From the NCBI RefSeq assembly GCF_000987775.1, contig NZ_LAHO01000013.1:1-64000 (forward strand): a stretch of 64,000 nt of DNA, given 5' to 3'. A model generated the notes under the pieces. The model made no database searches, was not told the origin of the DNA, and worked only from the letters and a program-made list of their open reading frames with translations. The translations under genes and the position numbers were made by a program. Origin of the DNA: Arsukibacterium ikkense. Lineage in GTDB: Bacteria; Pseudomonadota; Gammaproteobacteria; Enterobacterales; Alteromonadaceae. Position 1 is the first letter of the stretch. Each line of letters opens with the position of its first letter. Of this stretch, positions 9,492 to 19,420 are shown piece by piece.

Positions 9492-10421
9492 TCAGAGTAT
9501 TTTCCTATCTTGGGTGGTGCGATGGCGTTTCACTTCTGTAATTCTATACGAATATGAAGTTTTTCCATCATAGATTTTCTTAGTTGTTTCCAAATCTACT
9601 TCAAACATTTCATCTTTAACTGGAAAGTCTTGTTTCGCATTCATTCGCTCCATAAAGCCTTCATCGTCCATCTTGACTGCAAATTCTTCATCCCTGATCA
9701 AAGCTCGCCAGCCATTACGACTACTGTTGTTTATCTGAATAAATACTACATTTGCGGCGCGATTAGTAACTTCTGTTTCTTGAAATAGTCGCTTTGTAGG
9801 AGCTTTAAATGATGGGACATCTTCTTGCTCAATTACAAAGGTTTCTTCATCATTGTCTCCAGAAAATACTTTTATTTTAGCCCCCTCTGCATTTTTAGCG
9901 GGCTGTTCGATTACCGTTGCAAGCTTGCTTCTCACACTATGCGAGCTAAGAAGCTCTTTAACGCGAGGATCACACTCCATCTGAGTACCATCTTCTAATG
10001 TTAAAAGTGCTTTCGTAAAACCATTTTGTGTTTGGATTAAAGAGGTTTGAATTTTTCTGCTTCGCAGATGTTTAACAATGCCAAACAGGGTTGCTCCCGC
10101 AGCTGTTGTTGAAGCAGCTGTTATCCCTATCGTTTTTAGTACATCTATTCCGCCTTCTTGTAACCAAGCAACAAACTCGACTGCAAACGAGCCCTCTTTG
10201 TTAGCTTTCACATCAATCTGAACCTCGGAGTGTTCACCATTAAGTATTTTGTCACTTTCTTTAATTAATTCAGCCATACTTATGAGACTTTTACCTAAAA
10301 CAACGGCATCAATTGTATGATCTTCTGTTTCTGGCATATCGTACGATATGGTAAATTTTTGTTTTGCACCCAGCTTCTTCTGGCTTTCAATGTTCTCTGA
10401 ATCGTGATTATTGTTACTCAT
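9492..10421 (-). CDS. Unrecognised 309-aa protein with central membrane segment
   Basis: I cannot name this family. Residues 20-110 form a mixed alpha/beta domain with the pattern HTIDAVVLGKSLISMAEL and EVQIDVKANKEGSFAVEF. A hydrophobic segment follows at about 116-140 (ITAASTTAAGATLFGIV). The C-terminal region (about 210-309) is beta-rich with NVVFIQINNSSRNGWR and YSYRITEVKRHR. I set the start at the ATG at 10421, which has GGAG upstream. A TTG 45 bases earlier is also open but has no ribosome site. As the first and largest gene of the operon it is the likely sensor or scaffold. AT-rich composition agrees with recent transfer. Confidence 0.7.
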   Translation of the reverse strand: MSNNNHDSENIESQKKLGAKQKFTISYDMPETEDHTIDAVVLGKSLISMAELIKESDKILNGEHSEVQIDVKANKEGSFAVEFVAWLQEGGIDVLKTIGITAASTTAAGATLFGIVKHLRSRKIQTSLIQTQNGFTKALLTLEDGTQMECDPRVKELLSSHSVRSKLATVIEQPAKNAEGAKIKVFSGDNDEETFVIEQEDVPSFKAPTKRLFQETEVTNRAANVVFIQINNSSRNGWRALIRDEEFAVKMDDEGFMERMNAKQDFPVKDEMFEVDLETTKKIYDGKTSYSYRITEVKRHRTTQDRKIL

Positions 10422-10626
10422 ATCAACTTTTAGTCTCCAATCTCTTTGGACAAAATTTATGGACAAGAACTAAGATACTTGACATATTAGGTTTAAAACC
10501 ACACAAAAAGACACAAATTTCGTATTTATTAGCACTTTGCTTCGTTTCCAAAGTTGTGTTCGTCCATGAACAGCAAATGGCGTGATGACATGGTTTTTAG
10601 GTAGATGAAGTCACTAAGGAAAGTAT

Positions 10627-10695
10627 ATGACGATCGCATGGACTGACGACTCTTGGAACGCCAACACTTGGATTGGTAGGCGGCGATTTTGGTAA
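10627..10695 (+). CDS. 22-aa ORF overlapping the methyltransferase start; leader or gene remnant
   Basis: An ATG with an AAGGA site (10615-10619) opens a 22-codon frame reading IAWTDDSWNANTW near its N-terminus, and it stops inside the methyltransferase gene. The reading resembles the opening of phage Gp37/Gp68 (DUF5131) proteins (IEWTDxTWNP). It is either a decayed remnant left by recombination or a leader whose translation feeds the TTG start at 10689. Confidence 0.4.
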   Translation: MTIAWTDDSWNANTWIGRRRFW

Positions 10696-12428
10696 ATCTA
10701 CAATTAAAGCTGTCTATCAAACGACGAATACGAGCATTAAGGTTACTTCAGCAGAAATACGGCATCGATGCAGCGACACTCATAGGGACTATATTAAGAG
10801 TTTGGTGTAATCATTCCTTCTCTGCTCTCCCTGCGCCATCAATGCCGTATTCACCATCGATCGCTACAGAGCCGAAGCTACTAGAATTTGTTATCCTCTT
10901 AAACGAAATTGGATTTCTGAACGCCACATATTGGCTCAGTTCGACTTATGCGATTCTTGCTGACGATAGCTATCGCAAGAAGATGGCAATGTTTTTCACT
11001 CCGGTATCATTGACCGAGGGATTGCTAACTGATTTAGCAGATCAAGGAACTGATTTTGGGAGTCAATCATTCATGGACCCAGCCTGTGGAGGTGCGGCTT
11101 TCCTGGCACCGATTGCACTTCGAATGCGAGCAGCTTTGTTGGAAAGAGGGTTTACACCAAGAGAAATTCTCGGACACATCGAGGAACACCTTCATGGTAC
11201 TGACTTAGATTCAACTCTTTGTGAGCTCTCCAAACATTTTCTTTGCATGGCACTTTATAATGAGATCCAAAGCACTAACTTTGCTCCAAAATTCAATGTT
11301 TATCAGGCAAACTCACTCAGCAGTCTTAAATCCAGGTTGGGTAAAATTGATGTCGTAGTTTGCAACCCTCCGTTTCGTAAAATGACTGCAGAAGAGCTAA
11401 GTCCTTTACGCTCTGACTATTCAGAAGTAATTGATGCACAACCCAATCTATACTGTTTGTTCATCGCGCTTTGCACACGTTTATTAAGAGAAGGGGGACG
11501 AGCAGCACTTGTTACGCCGACAAGCTTTCTTTCAGGCCAATATTTCAGCAAACTGCGTAAATTTCTGATCAATAACACAACTATTGAACATATCGGTATG
11601 GTCAGTGATAGACAGGGTGTCTTTATGGATGTCGAGCAAGAGACCGCGCTGACTATATTACGTCGGAGAATTGAGAAAAATCCTGCGCATTCACATGCCA
11701 ATGTCTCGGTGGTGTCTGCTACTGGTAAATATAGTAGCGTTGGTGACTGCGTCCTGCCTAATCATGGTTTAACGTGGCCAATTCCACGGTCTATTGAGGA
11801 CGTAACTTTAGTTAAGAAACTGTCTGCCTCAAAATTCAGATTGGCTGACTACGGCTTCAAAGTACGGATTGGCGCCTATGTCTGGAACCGAGACAAGCGA
11901 CCGAAATTCGAATCTTTAGAGGAGGCAAAGTTAGCTAATGCCGACTCTGTTGCCCCATTGCTTTGGTCACGTGACATTTCCTCTAGAGGCGTTGTTAAAA
12001 TAGAAAAAAACCCTACGTGGAACGTTGAACACCGGTTTGTAGATATCGGTTTGAAAAATAGCTCTTCGGTGATTAAATCACCTTGTGTACTGTTGCAACG
12101 TGTAACTTCGAATGATCAGCCTCGTCGTCTTGTTGCTGCTATCGTAAGCCAAGATATTTTCGATACATATGGTGGGTTTGTAGGCGAGAATCATGTAGTG
12201 ATCCTTGAGCAAGTAGTCGAACAGCCGGAATTCACTCCGACTAACTTGGTGGAACTCCTGAGCACATATACTGTAGATCGTTACTTTCGATGTATTTCTG
12301 GTGCTACAAATGTTTCCGTGTTTGAGCTGAACCAACTCGCACTGCCAGATCCAGCCATTCTCCGTGAAGCTTTGTTGAATGGGAAAGATTGGGATGAAGC
12401 TGTGGTTCTGGCCTATCAACTCATATAA
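10689..12428 (+). CDS. DISARM-like adenine-specific DNA methyltransferase (drmMI-like)
   Basis: This 579-aa class I SAM-dependent methyltransferase very probably modifies adenine N6 to mark self DNA. Motif I is DPACGGAAFL (residues 130-139) and the catalytic motif IV is NPPF (226-229) in DVVVCNPPFRKM. Upstream, MAMFFTPVSLTEGLL is the usual 'FTP' entry of this group. The C-terminal third is a probable target-recognition domain. The start is uncertain. A TTG at 10689 with AGGCGG upstream is the longest frame, and an ATG at residue 52 would still leave all motifs. It heads a tightly spaced four-gene operon ending in DrmA- and DrmB-type genes, which is the reason for the DISARM-like call. In canonical class 1 systems the methylase is larger. 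Confidence 0.85.
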   Translation: MVNLQLKLSIKRRIRALRLLQQKYGIDAATLIGTILRVWCNHSFSALPAPSMPYSPSIATEPKLLEFVILLNEIGFLNATYWLSSTYAILADDSYRKKMAMFFTPVSLTEGLLTDLADQGTDFGSQSFMDPACGGAAFLAPIALRMRAALLERGFTPREILGHIEEHLHGTDLDSTLCELSKHFLCMALYNEIQSTNFAPKFNVYQANSLSSLKSRLGKIDVVVCNPPFRKMTAEELSPLRSDYSEVIDAQPNLYCLFIALCTRLLREGGRAALVTPTSFLSGQYFSKLRKFLINNTTIEHIGMVSDRQGVFMDVEQETALTILRRRIEKNPAHSHANVSVVSATGKYSSVGDCVLPNHGLTWPIPRSIEDVTLVKKLSASKFRLADYGFKVRIGAYVWNRDKRPKFESLEEAKLANADSVAPLLWSRDISSRGVVKIEKNPTWNVEHRFVDIGLKNSSSVIKSPCVLLQRVTSNDQPRRLVAAIVSQDIFDTYGGFVGENHVVILEQVVEQPEFTPTNLVELLSTYTVDRYFRCISGATNVSVFELNQLALPDPAILREALLNGKDWDEAVVLAYQLI

Positions 12429-12463
12429 GAAATTGAGAATGTTTGGCACGGAGGGCCTTTCAA

Positions 12464-15226
12464 ATGTATGACTCTAAGTCTCTAGCTAAACGTCTTGCAG
12501 ACAGAGCCAAATCCAGAGCCGAGCTAACAGCTCGCGTTCGCAAGATCATTTCTCGTCAAGCCGCGGCTCGGAAAAATCAACATTGTCTTAATACCAAAGC
12601 CTCATGTTGCCCAATACTAGAATCCGACCAAGGAAGAGATACTGAGGGACAAATTCGCTTTGGCAGTGCCAATATAGAATTTCAATGCAGAACCACTGAA
12701 AAGCCTATAGTGCCTCAACCATGGACTGTTGACCTGGTAAACACTTTGTTAGAAGCTGCAGAAAACAAAAGTACAACTCTTTGCTTAGTGTGGCCGGCGA
12801 AGTTAAATTCAATTCCTTTGCTCCATGCTTTAGCCAACTTGGAGCGACAATTTTCATCTGACCTACGCGGATTTAGAACTTTACTCTTTCCAGCCACTCA
12901 TGCTTGCAGAGGCGCTCTTCATTCCGTTCTGGCAGACAAAGTCCAGCTGAGCAATTTATTCAGATCATTATGGTCAGTTCACAATGGCTCAACGTTCGAA
13001 CTAAGCAGTACATCTTCTCAGTCTTTCATTGCTCTTCTTGGCGCCGTTAATGATATTAGAATACAGCACCCTGAGCTTCCAAACCCGTCACTAGCTGAGC
13101 TTGTTCCGACATTCGTATTTGACCCTACAAAGCAGGAGTGGATTACTCCGGTTGACAGTCCACTTGAACGTACTCTTTCAAATGTAGATCGCCTTGTAAA
13201 ACGACGTATTCTTCGCCAAAGAGTAAGGTCAGAATGGGGTATTCCAAATAAGGCTCCCGCCGCTCTTATGGCCTTGCACCATACAGCAAAAAGAGGTGGC
13301 TGGAAAAGTGCACTCAAGTCTTCAGCTTTAAGAAACTCAGGCAAACCAGATGTCTTGCTGTTTGATGCAACTGATGCTGCAGCAAAAACAAATTACAGTG
13401 CAGTCAAGCGCATCCCAGACTACTTACGTTATTCCCGCGAAAATGGATTGTCGGATAGCGGTTCTGTCATCGTAACAGATGATCCGAAAACGTTCTTTGT
13501 CTTCCGTGCACAACTAAATGAAGTCAAATTGGAGTTCGCGACTAAAGTGCTGGCAGCAGAATCTAAAGATGTTTTGCTCTCGGTTAATCCTGAGGAGGCA
13601 AATTGGACGCCAACCCTGAGAAGTAATTCAAACTTCAGTATAAGCATCGTAGACCGAGATGCATCTCAGCTTGCGCTTAAATTTCAAAATCTGATGGCTT
13701 TCGCTGGAGACGAAGATACACCAGCATACAATGCTCTTCTTCAAGCCGTTATGTATATTCTGCGCATGTCGAACATGCCAGCTGGTTATTCAGATTTTAC
13801 TTCAGCGTCAACAGATAACGAGGATTATAGCTACAACAACAATCGTAATGCTTGGACACCTGTCAAATTAGCATTACTTGCAGCGCTCCATTCAGGCGTA
13901 TTAAATCAAGCTCGGCAATCCGTTGAAGATGCGATAAAACGCACAGACAAGCTTATAGATGACTGGAATGACGCAACCCCATTAGCTGCACGCTTGTTCA
14001 CCGAAATAAAAAAACAAAGTAGACCAGGTAAACGGGGAATTTCATTAGTATTACCAAATAACTACTACATGTCTTTTGCTCGTAGCTTTCTACAACGCAA
14101 ATTTGGTGATAATTGGGCAGCAGTTGAGCCAACGCTTGAATGGCATACCCTTTCCGCGGTTGCTAAGTCACTGACAAGTGACTGTGTAAGCAATCATTTT
14201 GTATTCCTTGGGATAAACCCAGATGTAATACGTGTCCTCTTGACTCATCCTAAAATACCGCATGGTACTGCTGTACTTGTTGCCTATCGTCAAGCTGAGT
14301 CCACACTTAAAACATTAATCTCGATGAAAGAGATCGATGAGTTCAAAGCTTACAGGGGAAGGATTGGGCTGTTAGCTCAAGAACTTAAGCGTCGATTGGC
14401 AGAGGTTCCGAACCCGATCAATATTAACAAGCTTCGTGAAGTTTCAATGACATTCCAATTTGACGATACAGGACAAGTTTGCCAGAGTGATGATTCTTCA
14501 TTCCATCTATTTGATTTGGAAGGTGGTCGTCGAACATACATATCTGGCTGGGTCTATCGTTACATGCCAGAACAAGATCCGATGTTCCGGCGTGCGGCAG
14601 CTAGCACTATTCAGCCAGGCGATTTCATTTTCGACATGAGTGATGAGTTACGCAACAAGTTAGAGTCATGTTTGCATTTAAACAAAGAGCTTACGGACCC
14701 TATGGTTAGCCCAACTCGCATGCTACTCAAACTTTATCATGATGATGTTCAGAGACGGTGTGAGTTGTTTTTTAAATCGTCGAAACGTTCAGTGCTTGCA
14801 CGTGAGATACATACTAGGATGGTCGAAATAGATTCTCATGCAAAGAAATGTCGACCCGGACGCGTATATTATTGGTTAGCACTATCTCTACACAACGACT
14901 CACGCCCTCACGCCCCCAGAGATGCTAGGTATTTCAAAATATTCTGTAAGGCATTGGCTATTAGTGACGACGATGCTGAGCGTCATTGGGGTTTTGTGAA
15001 GAATGCCCGTCGCCTGAATCAGTCCCTTGGAAGAGAACTGGTCGCTAGATATGCTGAAATACTCTTTCAGCCAGAAAGTGCAATAGTATACCGAAAAATC
15101 TCTGAAGAAGTCCTTTTGGAACTTCAGCAAGATGCGCTTCAGTGCGTTTTCAAAGTTGAAAATGTTGTGTCTCCTACGGCACGTGCAACTAAAAACAAGA
15201 AGGAACTTAAAAGTGCCGATTCTTAG
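12464..15226 (+). CDS. Unrecognised 920-aa DISARM-like operon protein (drmE position)
   Basis: This large soluble protein has no Walker, nuclease or methylase motif that I can see. The order of strands and helices suggests two degenerate RecA-like or Rossmann-like halves. The first has STTLCLVWPAKL and RTLLFPATHA, then KPDVLLFDATDAA and GSVIVTDDPKTFFVF. The second has GISLVLPNNYY and HFVFLGINPDVIRVLL, then GTAVLVAYRQAES. A conserved-looking C-terminal helix bundle follows (GRELVARYAEILF). It occupies the place of drmE in class 2 DISARM and could be a diverged DrmE, which I cannot verify. I prefer the ATG at 12464, with GGAGGG 8 bases upstream, over a TTG at 12443. Its stop overlaps the helicase start by 14 bp. 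Confidence 0.75.
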   Translation: MYDSKSLAKRLADRAKSRAELTARVRKIISRQAAARKNQHCLNTKASCCPILESDQGRDTEGQIRFGSANIEFQCRTTEKPIVPQPWTVDLVNTLLEAAENKSTTLCLVWPAKLNSIPLLHALANLERQFSSDLRGFRTLLFPATHACRGALHSVLADKVQLSNLFRSLWSVHNGSTFELSSTSSQSFIALLGAVNDIRIQHPELPNPSLAELVPTFVFDPTKQEWITPVDSPLERTLSNVDRLVKRRILRQRVRSEWGIPNKAPAALMALHHTAKRGGWKSALKSSALRNSGKPDVLLFDATDAAAKTNYSAVKRIPDYLRYSRENGLSDSGSVIVTDDPKTFFVFRAQLNEVKLEFATKVLAAESKDVLLSVNPEEANWTPTLRSNSNFSISIVDRDASQLALKFQNLMAFAGDEDTPAYNALLQAVMYILRMSNMPAGYSDFTSASTDNEDYSYNNNRNAWTPVKLALLAALHSGVLNQARQSVEDAIKRTDKLIDDWNDATPLAARLFTEIKKQSRPGKRGISLVLPNNYYMSFARSFLQRKFGDNWAAVEPTLEWHTLSAVAKSLTSDCVSNHFVFLGINPDVIRVLLTHPKIPHGTAVLVAYRQAESTLKTLISMKEIDEFKAYRGRIGLLAQELKRRLAEVPNPININKLREVSMTFQFDDTGQVCQSDDSSFHLFDLEGGRRTYISGWVYRYMPEQDPMFRRAAASTIQPGDFIFDMSDELRNKLESCLHLNKELTDPMVSPTRMLLKLYHDDVQRRCELFFKSSKRSVLAREIHTRMVEIDSHAKKCRPGRVYYWLALSLHNDSRPHAPRDARYFKIFCKALAISDDDAERHWGFVKNARRLNQSLGRELVARYAEILFQPESAIVYRKISEEVLLELQQDALQCVFKVENVVSPTARATKNKKELKSADS

Positions 15227-18200
15227 CAAGAACCCTCGCGATATTCATCCGGCTTACAAGGAAGCAGTAGTTGACAGCCTACTAAATGGCTTATCCGCAC
15301 GTTTAGCAGGTCGAGGGGAATTTTATAAGGTCATATACAGTGCGAAGCCAAGTTCAGCACTTATGTCAGAATTCATTTTACCAATGCCGGATGAAGAGCG
15401 TGATGGCGACGAAGAAGCTGACCCAATTCGTATTAGCGCACATGGCATGGATTTTCAGGTTAGAGCTGCAGCTATCGACACTGAGATAAGCGTTTCATTA
15501 ACAGGAGCAGTATATCTCCGCATTCTGCCTACAGAAGAAGAGGTGAAGCCTGGCGGGAGATTAGAAGCAACATTCCCGCTTACTCGAGATGCTCGCAACG
15601 AAATTCGTCGCAGAGTAAAGGATGCCCTTAGCAAACTCGTAAATGAATTACCAGGTGGTAAAAAGCATCTAGAGTGGTCGGTCAAAAGTTATCAGACTCG
15701 TAAAGATGTTTATGAGTCTATGGGACTGCCTTTCGACAATACTCGGGATCGATCCTCTTTGGAGGAGGAACCAGAAACTGAAGTTGTAGAAGGTAATAAT
15801 GGCGAGGTGGAAGAAACACCCCCTACCCAAGAAGTTACAGTTTGGGCAAATATGCCAGACAATCTAGCTGAGGACATCGCCCCTCCTCCCAAATGGCTTC
15901 GACTAGAGCTCTCACTACCATCATTCAGCTTCACGACAGCAACGGCCGAGACCGACGCTCAGAAAGCAACTCAACTTCTCAATGAGGCGATAGCTAAGCA
16001 GATTTCTGATTGGGCGAATAGCTTAGACACTGAAACGGGTGGAAAGCTATGGGGTTACCGACGTTCACGAATTAAACCGTCCGATGTTCTAAACTGGAAA
16101 GAATACCTAGAGAGAGTGCGAACGTCTAATCTAAGAATTGTTGTACCGCAAATTGAGCTTCGTTGGGTCGTTAATGTGATGAAGGATCCGATCGATACTA
16201 CACGCATGACGATCCATCTTGCACTGGAAAATTGGACAGCTCCACTCACAAAGGAAAATTTTAAAGAGTTGGAGCCCTCACTTTTTCAAGTTTCTGTATC
16301 CGCGACTCTTCCCGCAGTAGATCATCTGTTAATGCATTTGGATCGAGTGAAACCATCTTACCGTTACAATCAATATCTCAAATACCCAGCACTGGGATTT
16401 AATGGCGGCATAACGTCAACTACCAATAAAGGATTACGAAAGCTATCCACTACATGGACACCGCGTTATGTGCTGCCCAGAATTATCCCCACTAATGGGG
16501 CAGTAGAACGCAGTATCGAAAAACTGTCATTACCTGGCTGCTTGCAGGGGTTAAAACCACTTGTGACTACCTTTGAGGAGTGGATAAACGAGGTTGAAAA
16601 TCACCCTGTAGAGCAGGGTTTGGATGGACCCAATGCGAATGAGCAGCTGAAAGCTGAGAAAGAAAAACTGCAGCAGGATATCGTTGCATGGCAAAGTGAG
16701 CTAGCTGCAATTCGCTGTGGTATCGCGATACTTGAAAAGTCACATTCGCATTGGAGCGGGCCTGGTGTCCAGGAATCACCTCTTGGTATTCCTTTCGAGG
16801 CTTGGTTGTCAATGAATGCTGCAATGGCTAAAGTTTCAAAATCGAAAGGCTACGATGAATGGCGACTTTTCCAGCTTGCTTTTATACTTTCTTCTATTCC
16901 TGCATTCGCCACTCGAATACCAGTATTCCATAGCTTTTACACACCCGAAGTCGCGAAAAATGCTAATGCAGTTACTTTACTTTACTTCTCGACAGGCGGC
17001 GGAAAATCTGAAGCTTTTTTAGGGTTGCTTGTATACGTGCTGTTCCTTGACCGACTGAGAGGAAAACACAGAGGGGTTTCTGCCCTAATGCGTTATCCTT
17101 TGCGGCTACTCACCCTGCAGCAAGCACGTCGCACATTCTCAACGATGGGGGCAGCTGAAGAAGTGCGACACATGCGCTGTCATCCAGGTGAACCGTTCTC
17201 GCTTGGATTCTGGGTCGGCGGTAGCAACACACCGAATTGGCATTCTGAAGACGGATACAATGATGTGCCAGCAGACGACATAGCTTTGCCAGCTTCAGAG
17301 CTCAACCTGAAAGATTCACAGCCTTATAAAAGTGCTCGTGAGCGCTGGCTCAAGCTATCTTCGTGTCCATTCTGTGGCAACAGAGACGGCAGTTTGTTGG
17401 CACTCCGCCGTCACTCTGGTACTGGTGGCAATTCGTTAGGGCATTACTGCACGGCAACAAAAGACAACTGTTCTTGGAATGCAAGATTTGCAAAGCCAAC
17501 ACCTTTACCATTCTATATTGTCGACGAAGATATCTACGGCTTAGCTCCATCTGTACTTCTGGGCACTGTAGATAAACTCGCTGCTATCGGGCAGTCACAG
17601 GGAACAATCCGCAAGTTTTATGGAATGTTCGGTTTCGCCCCCCTCGCCGAAACAGGAAGCGAGCGATTGCTAATCCCTATGAAGCCTAAAGATTGGTCGG
17701 AGTCGGTGAGTACCACTTCACGAAAACTATTTCCATCATTTTCTTCGGGCGAAAAACTTTTCTTCGACCCATATCCTAGCCTACTTATTCAGGACGAAGC
17801 CCATTTGTTAGACGAGTCCTTAGGGACTTTTTCGGGTTTGTTTGAGTCTGCATTAGAAGCTTCCTTTGACCAGCTGTCACCACTGTTGAAAGGCTATCTT
17901 TCATATGAACCAGACTCGAATGTTCGCCGAAAAATAAAAATTATTGCTGCGTCGGCAACGGTTAGTGAGCCTCAACGCCAAATGAGTCATCTCTACCAAC
18001 GGAATCATACTATCCAATTCCCATATCCTGGGCACACATTATACGGTTCGTTTTATGCCACACCATTACAACCAGGCAATACTGAAGACGATGCGGAGCG
18101 TTCAGAAATTCCTATCGATGACGTAGAACTCCGCAGTCACTGGGCCCGAGTGTATGCTTCTGTGTTGACTAACGGTCACCGTCACACAGTAGCCATGGCT

Positions 18201-19406
18201 TCAGTGCTTGGACATTATCATCTAATGGTTACGGGATTATATGAACGTCTTCGCAGTGAGGACGAATGCGATCTAGATATAGCTAGGAATGAGCTTATTC
18301 GTTGGGTGTCGCCTGGCCCACTGCAGTCTCAGTTCATTCGAATGCTTAAAGGTGCAGATGCTTCAACACTACTGACGTTGGTTGATCTGCATAGGATTGC
18401 ACTAACCTATGTTACCAACAAGAAAGGAGGTGACCAGGTAATTGATACTGAAAAAGTCCAATTCGAGAAACTTCACCATGCTTGTGGTTATTCGAATCAA
18501 TCGTTGAACTCGGAGCTAATATCTGGTTCAGTCTCAGCAGCTGATATTCAAGATATTGTTCGACGAGCGGAGATGCGCGTTAGCACCGGCAAACCATTCC
18601 CTGATCTTAAAGAAACGTTGCGGTCTATCATCGCTACGTCTGCTATCTCACACGGAGTTGACGTAGAAGAGTTCAATGCAATGTTCTTTGCGGGTATCCC
18701 GTCCGATATTGCGGAGTACATCCAAGCATCATCGCGTGTTGGTCGTACACATGTGGGCTTTTCGTTGCTAGTGCCTGTGCCCCAGAGGTATCGCGATAGG
18801 TTTGTTCTAGAAATCCACGACATTTTTCATCGGTTTCTTGAACGAATGATTTTGCCAGCGGCGATTGATAGGTGGGCAGAGAAAGCCCTAATAAGAGTGA
18901 TGCCAAGCTTCTTCCAGCAATACGTATGTGGTATTAACGCTATCGAACGCTTGTGTCTGGCAGAAGACAGCATAAAGCACAACAGCCCAACATATTTTAT
19001 GGCTCCGGATGTACGAGACTTTCTTGCAGTTCCTGCCAACATGGAAGCTCTTGAAACTTTTATGGCAAAAGCATTAGGTCTTTCTTTGTCACCTACCCTT
19101 AAAGGAAAGACGTACTACTACTCGCTACTTAAGGAGCAACTCACACACTACCAACAAGATTTAAACGTTGCTCGGCTGGTAAATGGTACTCGTTTGGGTC
19201 AGTTTTTTGCCATACGCGATAGCCTTTTGAGACCGATGACGTCGCTACGTGATGTAGACCAACCAGGCCTTATACATGAATCGAGCATTGATGCGTCTGA
19301 CAAGCGTGTTCGCGAAGGAATGACATATAAGGCAATGAAATTTATTCGGCGTGGTGACGGGGCCGATATCGATTCGACGGATGAAGCAACGGAAGCGAGA
19401 AGCTAA
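15213..19406 (+). CDS. drmA: DISARM-type helicase DrmA
   Basis: This is a very large (1397-aa) SF2 helicase of the DrmA group, the DNA-engaging motor of DISARM. Walker A is STGGGKSEA (about residue 593). The DEAH-type box is LLIQDEAHLL (about 860), followed by the group-typical DESLGTFSGLFE. Motifs V/VI are ATSAISHGVDVEEFNAMFFA and QASSRVGR (about 1150-1180). A zinc-ribbon-like cluster CPFCGN...C...CSW is inserted near 717-750. A 500-residue N-terminal region precedes the motor. I set the start at GTG 15213, with AAGGA 8 bases upstream and a short overlap with the previous gene, rather than the ATG 81 bases earlier. Family assignment is from motifs and operon context. Confidence 0.88.
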   Translation: MPILSKNPRDIHPAYKEAVVDSLLNGLSARLAGRGEFYKVIYSAKPSSALMSEFILPMPDEERDGDEEADPIRISAHGMDFQVRAAAIDTEISVSLTGAVYLRILPTEEEVKPGGRLEATFPLTRDARNEIRRRVKDALSKLVNELPGGKKHLEWSVKSYQTRKDVYESMGLPFDNTRDRSSLEEEPETEVVEGNNGEVEETPPTQEVTVWANMPDNLAEDIAPPPKWLRLELSLPSFSFTTATAETDAQKATQLLNEAIAKQISDWANSLDTETGGKLWGYRRSRIKPSDVLNWKEYLERVRTSNLRIVVPQIELRWVVNVMKDPIDTTRMTIHLALENWTAPLTKENFKELEPSLFQVSVSATLPAVDHLLMHLDRVKPSYRYNQYLKYPALGFNGGITSTTNKGLRKLSTTWTPRYVLPRIIPTNGAVERSIEKLSLPGCLQGLKPLVTTFEEWINEVENHPVEQGLDGPNANEQLKAEKEKLQQDIVAWQSELAAIRCGIAILEKSHSHWSGPGVQESPLGIPFEAWLSMNAAMAKVSKSKGYDEWRLFQLAFILSSIPAFATRIPVFHSFYTPEVAKNANAVTLLYFSTGGGKSEAFLGLLVYVLFLDRLRGKHRGVSALMRYPLRLLTLQQARRTFSTMGAAEEVRHMRCHPGEPFSLGFWVGGSNTPNWHSEDGYNDVPADDIALPASELNLKDSQPYKSARERWLKLSSCPFCGNRDGSLLALRRHSGTGGNSLGHYCTATKDNCSWNARFAKPTPLPFYIVDEDIYGLAPSVLLGTVDKLAAIGQSQGTIRKFYGMFGFAPLAETGSERLLIPMKPKDWSESVSTTSRKLFPSFSSGEKLFFDPYPSLLIQDEAHLLDESLGTFSGLFESALEASFDQLSPLLKGYLSYEPDSNVRRKIKIIAASATVSEPQRQMSHLYQRNHTIQFPYPGHTLYGSFYATPLQPGNTEDDAERSEIPIDDVELRSHWARVYASVLTNGHRHTVAMASVLGHYHLMVTGLYERLRSEDECDLDIARNELIRWVSPGPLQSQFIRMLKGADASTLLTLVDLHRIALTYVTNKKGGDQVIDTEKVQFEKLHHACGYSNQSLNSELISGSVSAADIQDIVRRAEMRVSTGKPFPDLKETLRSIIATSAISHGVDVEEFNAMFFAGIPSDIAEYIQASSRVGRTHVGFSLLVPVPQRYRDRFVLEIHDIFHRFLERMILPAAIDRWAEKALIRVMPSFFQQYVCGINAIERLCLAEDSIKHNSPTYFMAPDVRDFLAVPANMEALETFMAKALGLSLSPTLKGKTYYYSLLKEQLTHYQQDLNVARLVNGTRLGQFFAIRDSLLRPMTSLRDVDQPGLIHESSIDASDKRVREGMTYKAMKFIRRGDGADIDSTDEATEARS

Positions 19407-19420
19407 GGGGAGATAATAAT

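Noticed and set aside
10364..10720. 73-codon plus-strand and 63-codon minus-strand frames around the start of the 309-aa gene and the DISARM-like operon
   Set aside because: They overlap better supported starts and have no recognisable features.
15132..15213. Earlier ATG start for the DrmA helicase
   Set aside because: It would overlap the upstream gene by 95 bases. The GTG at 15213 has an AAGGA site and a normal short overlap.
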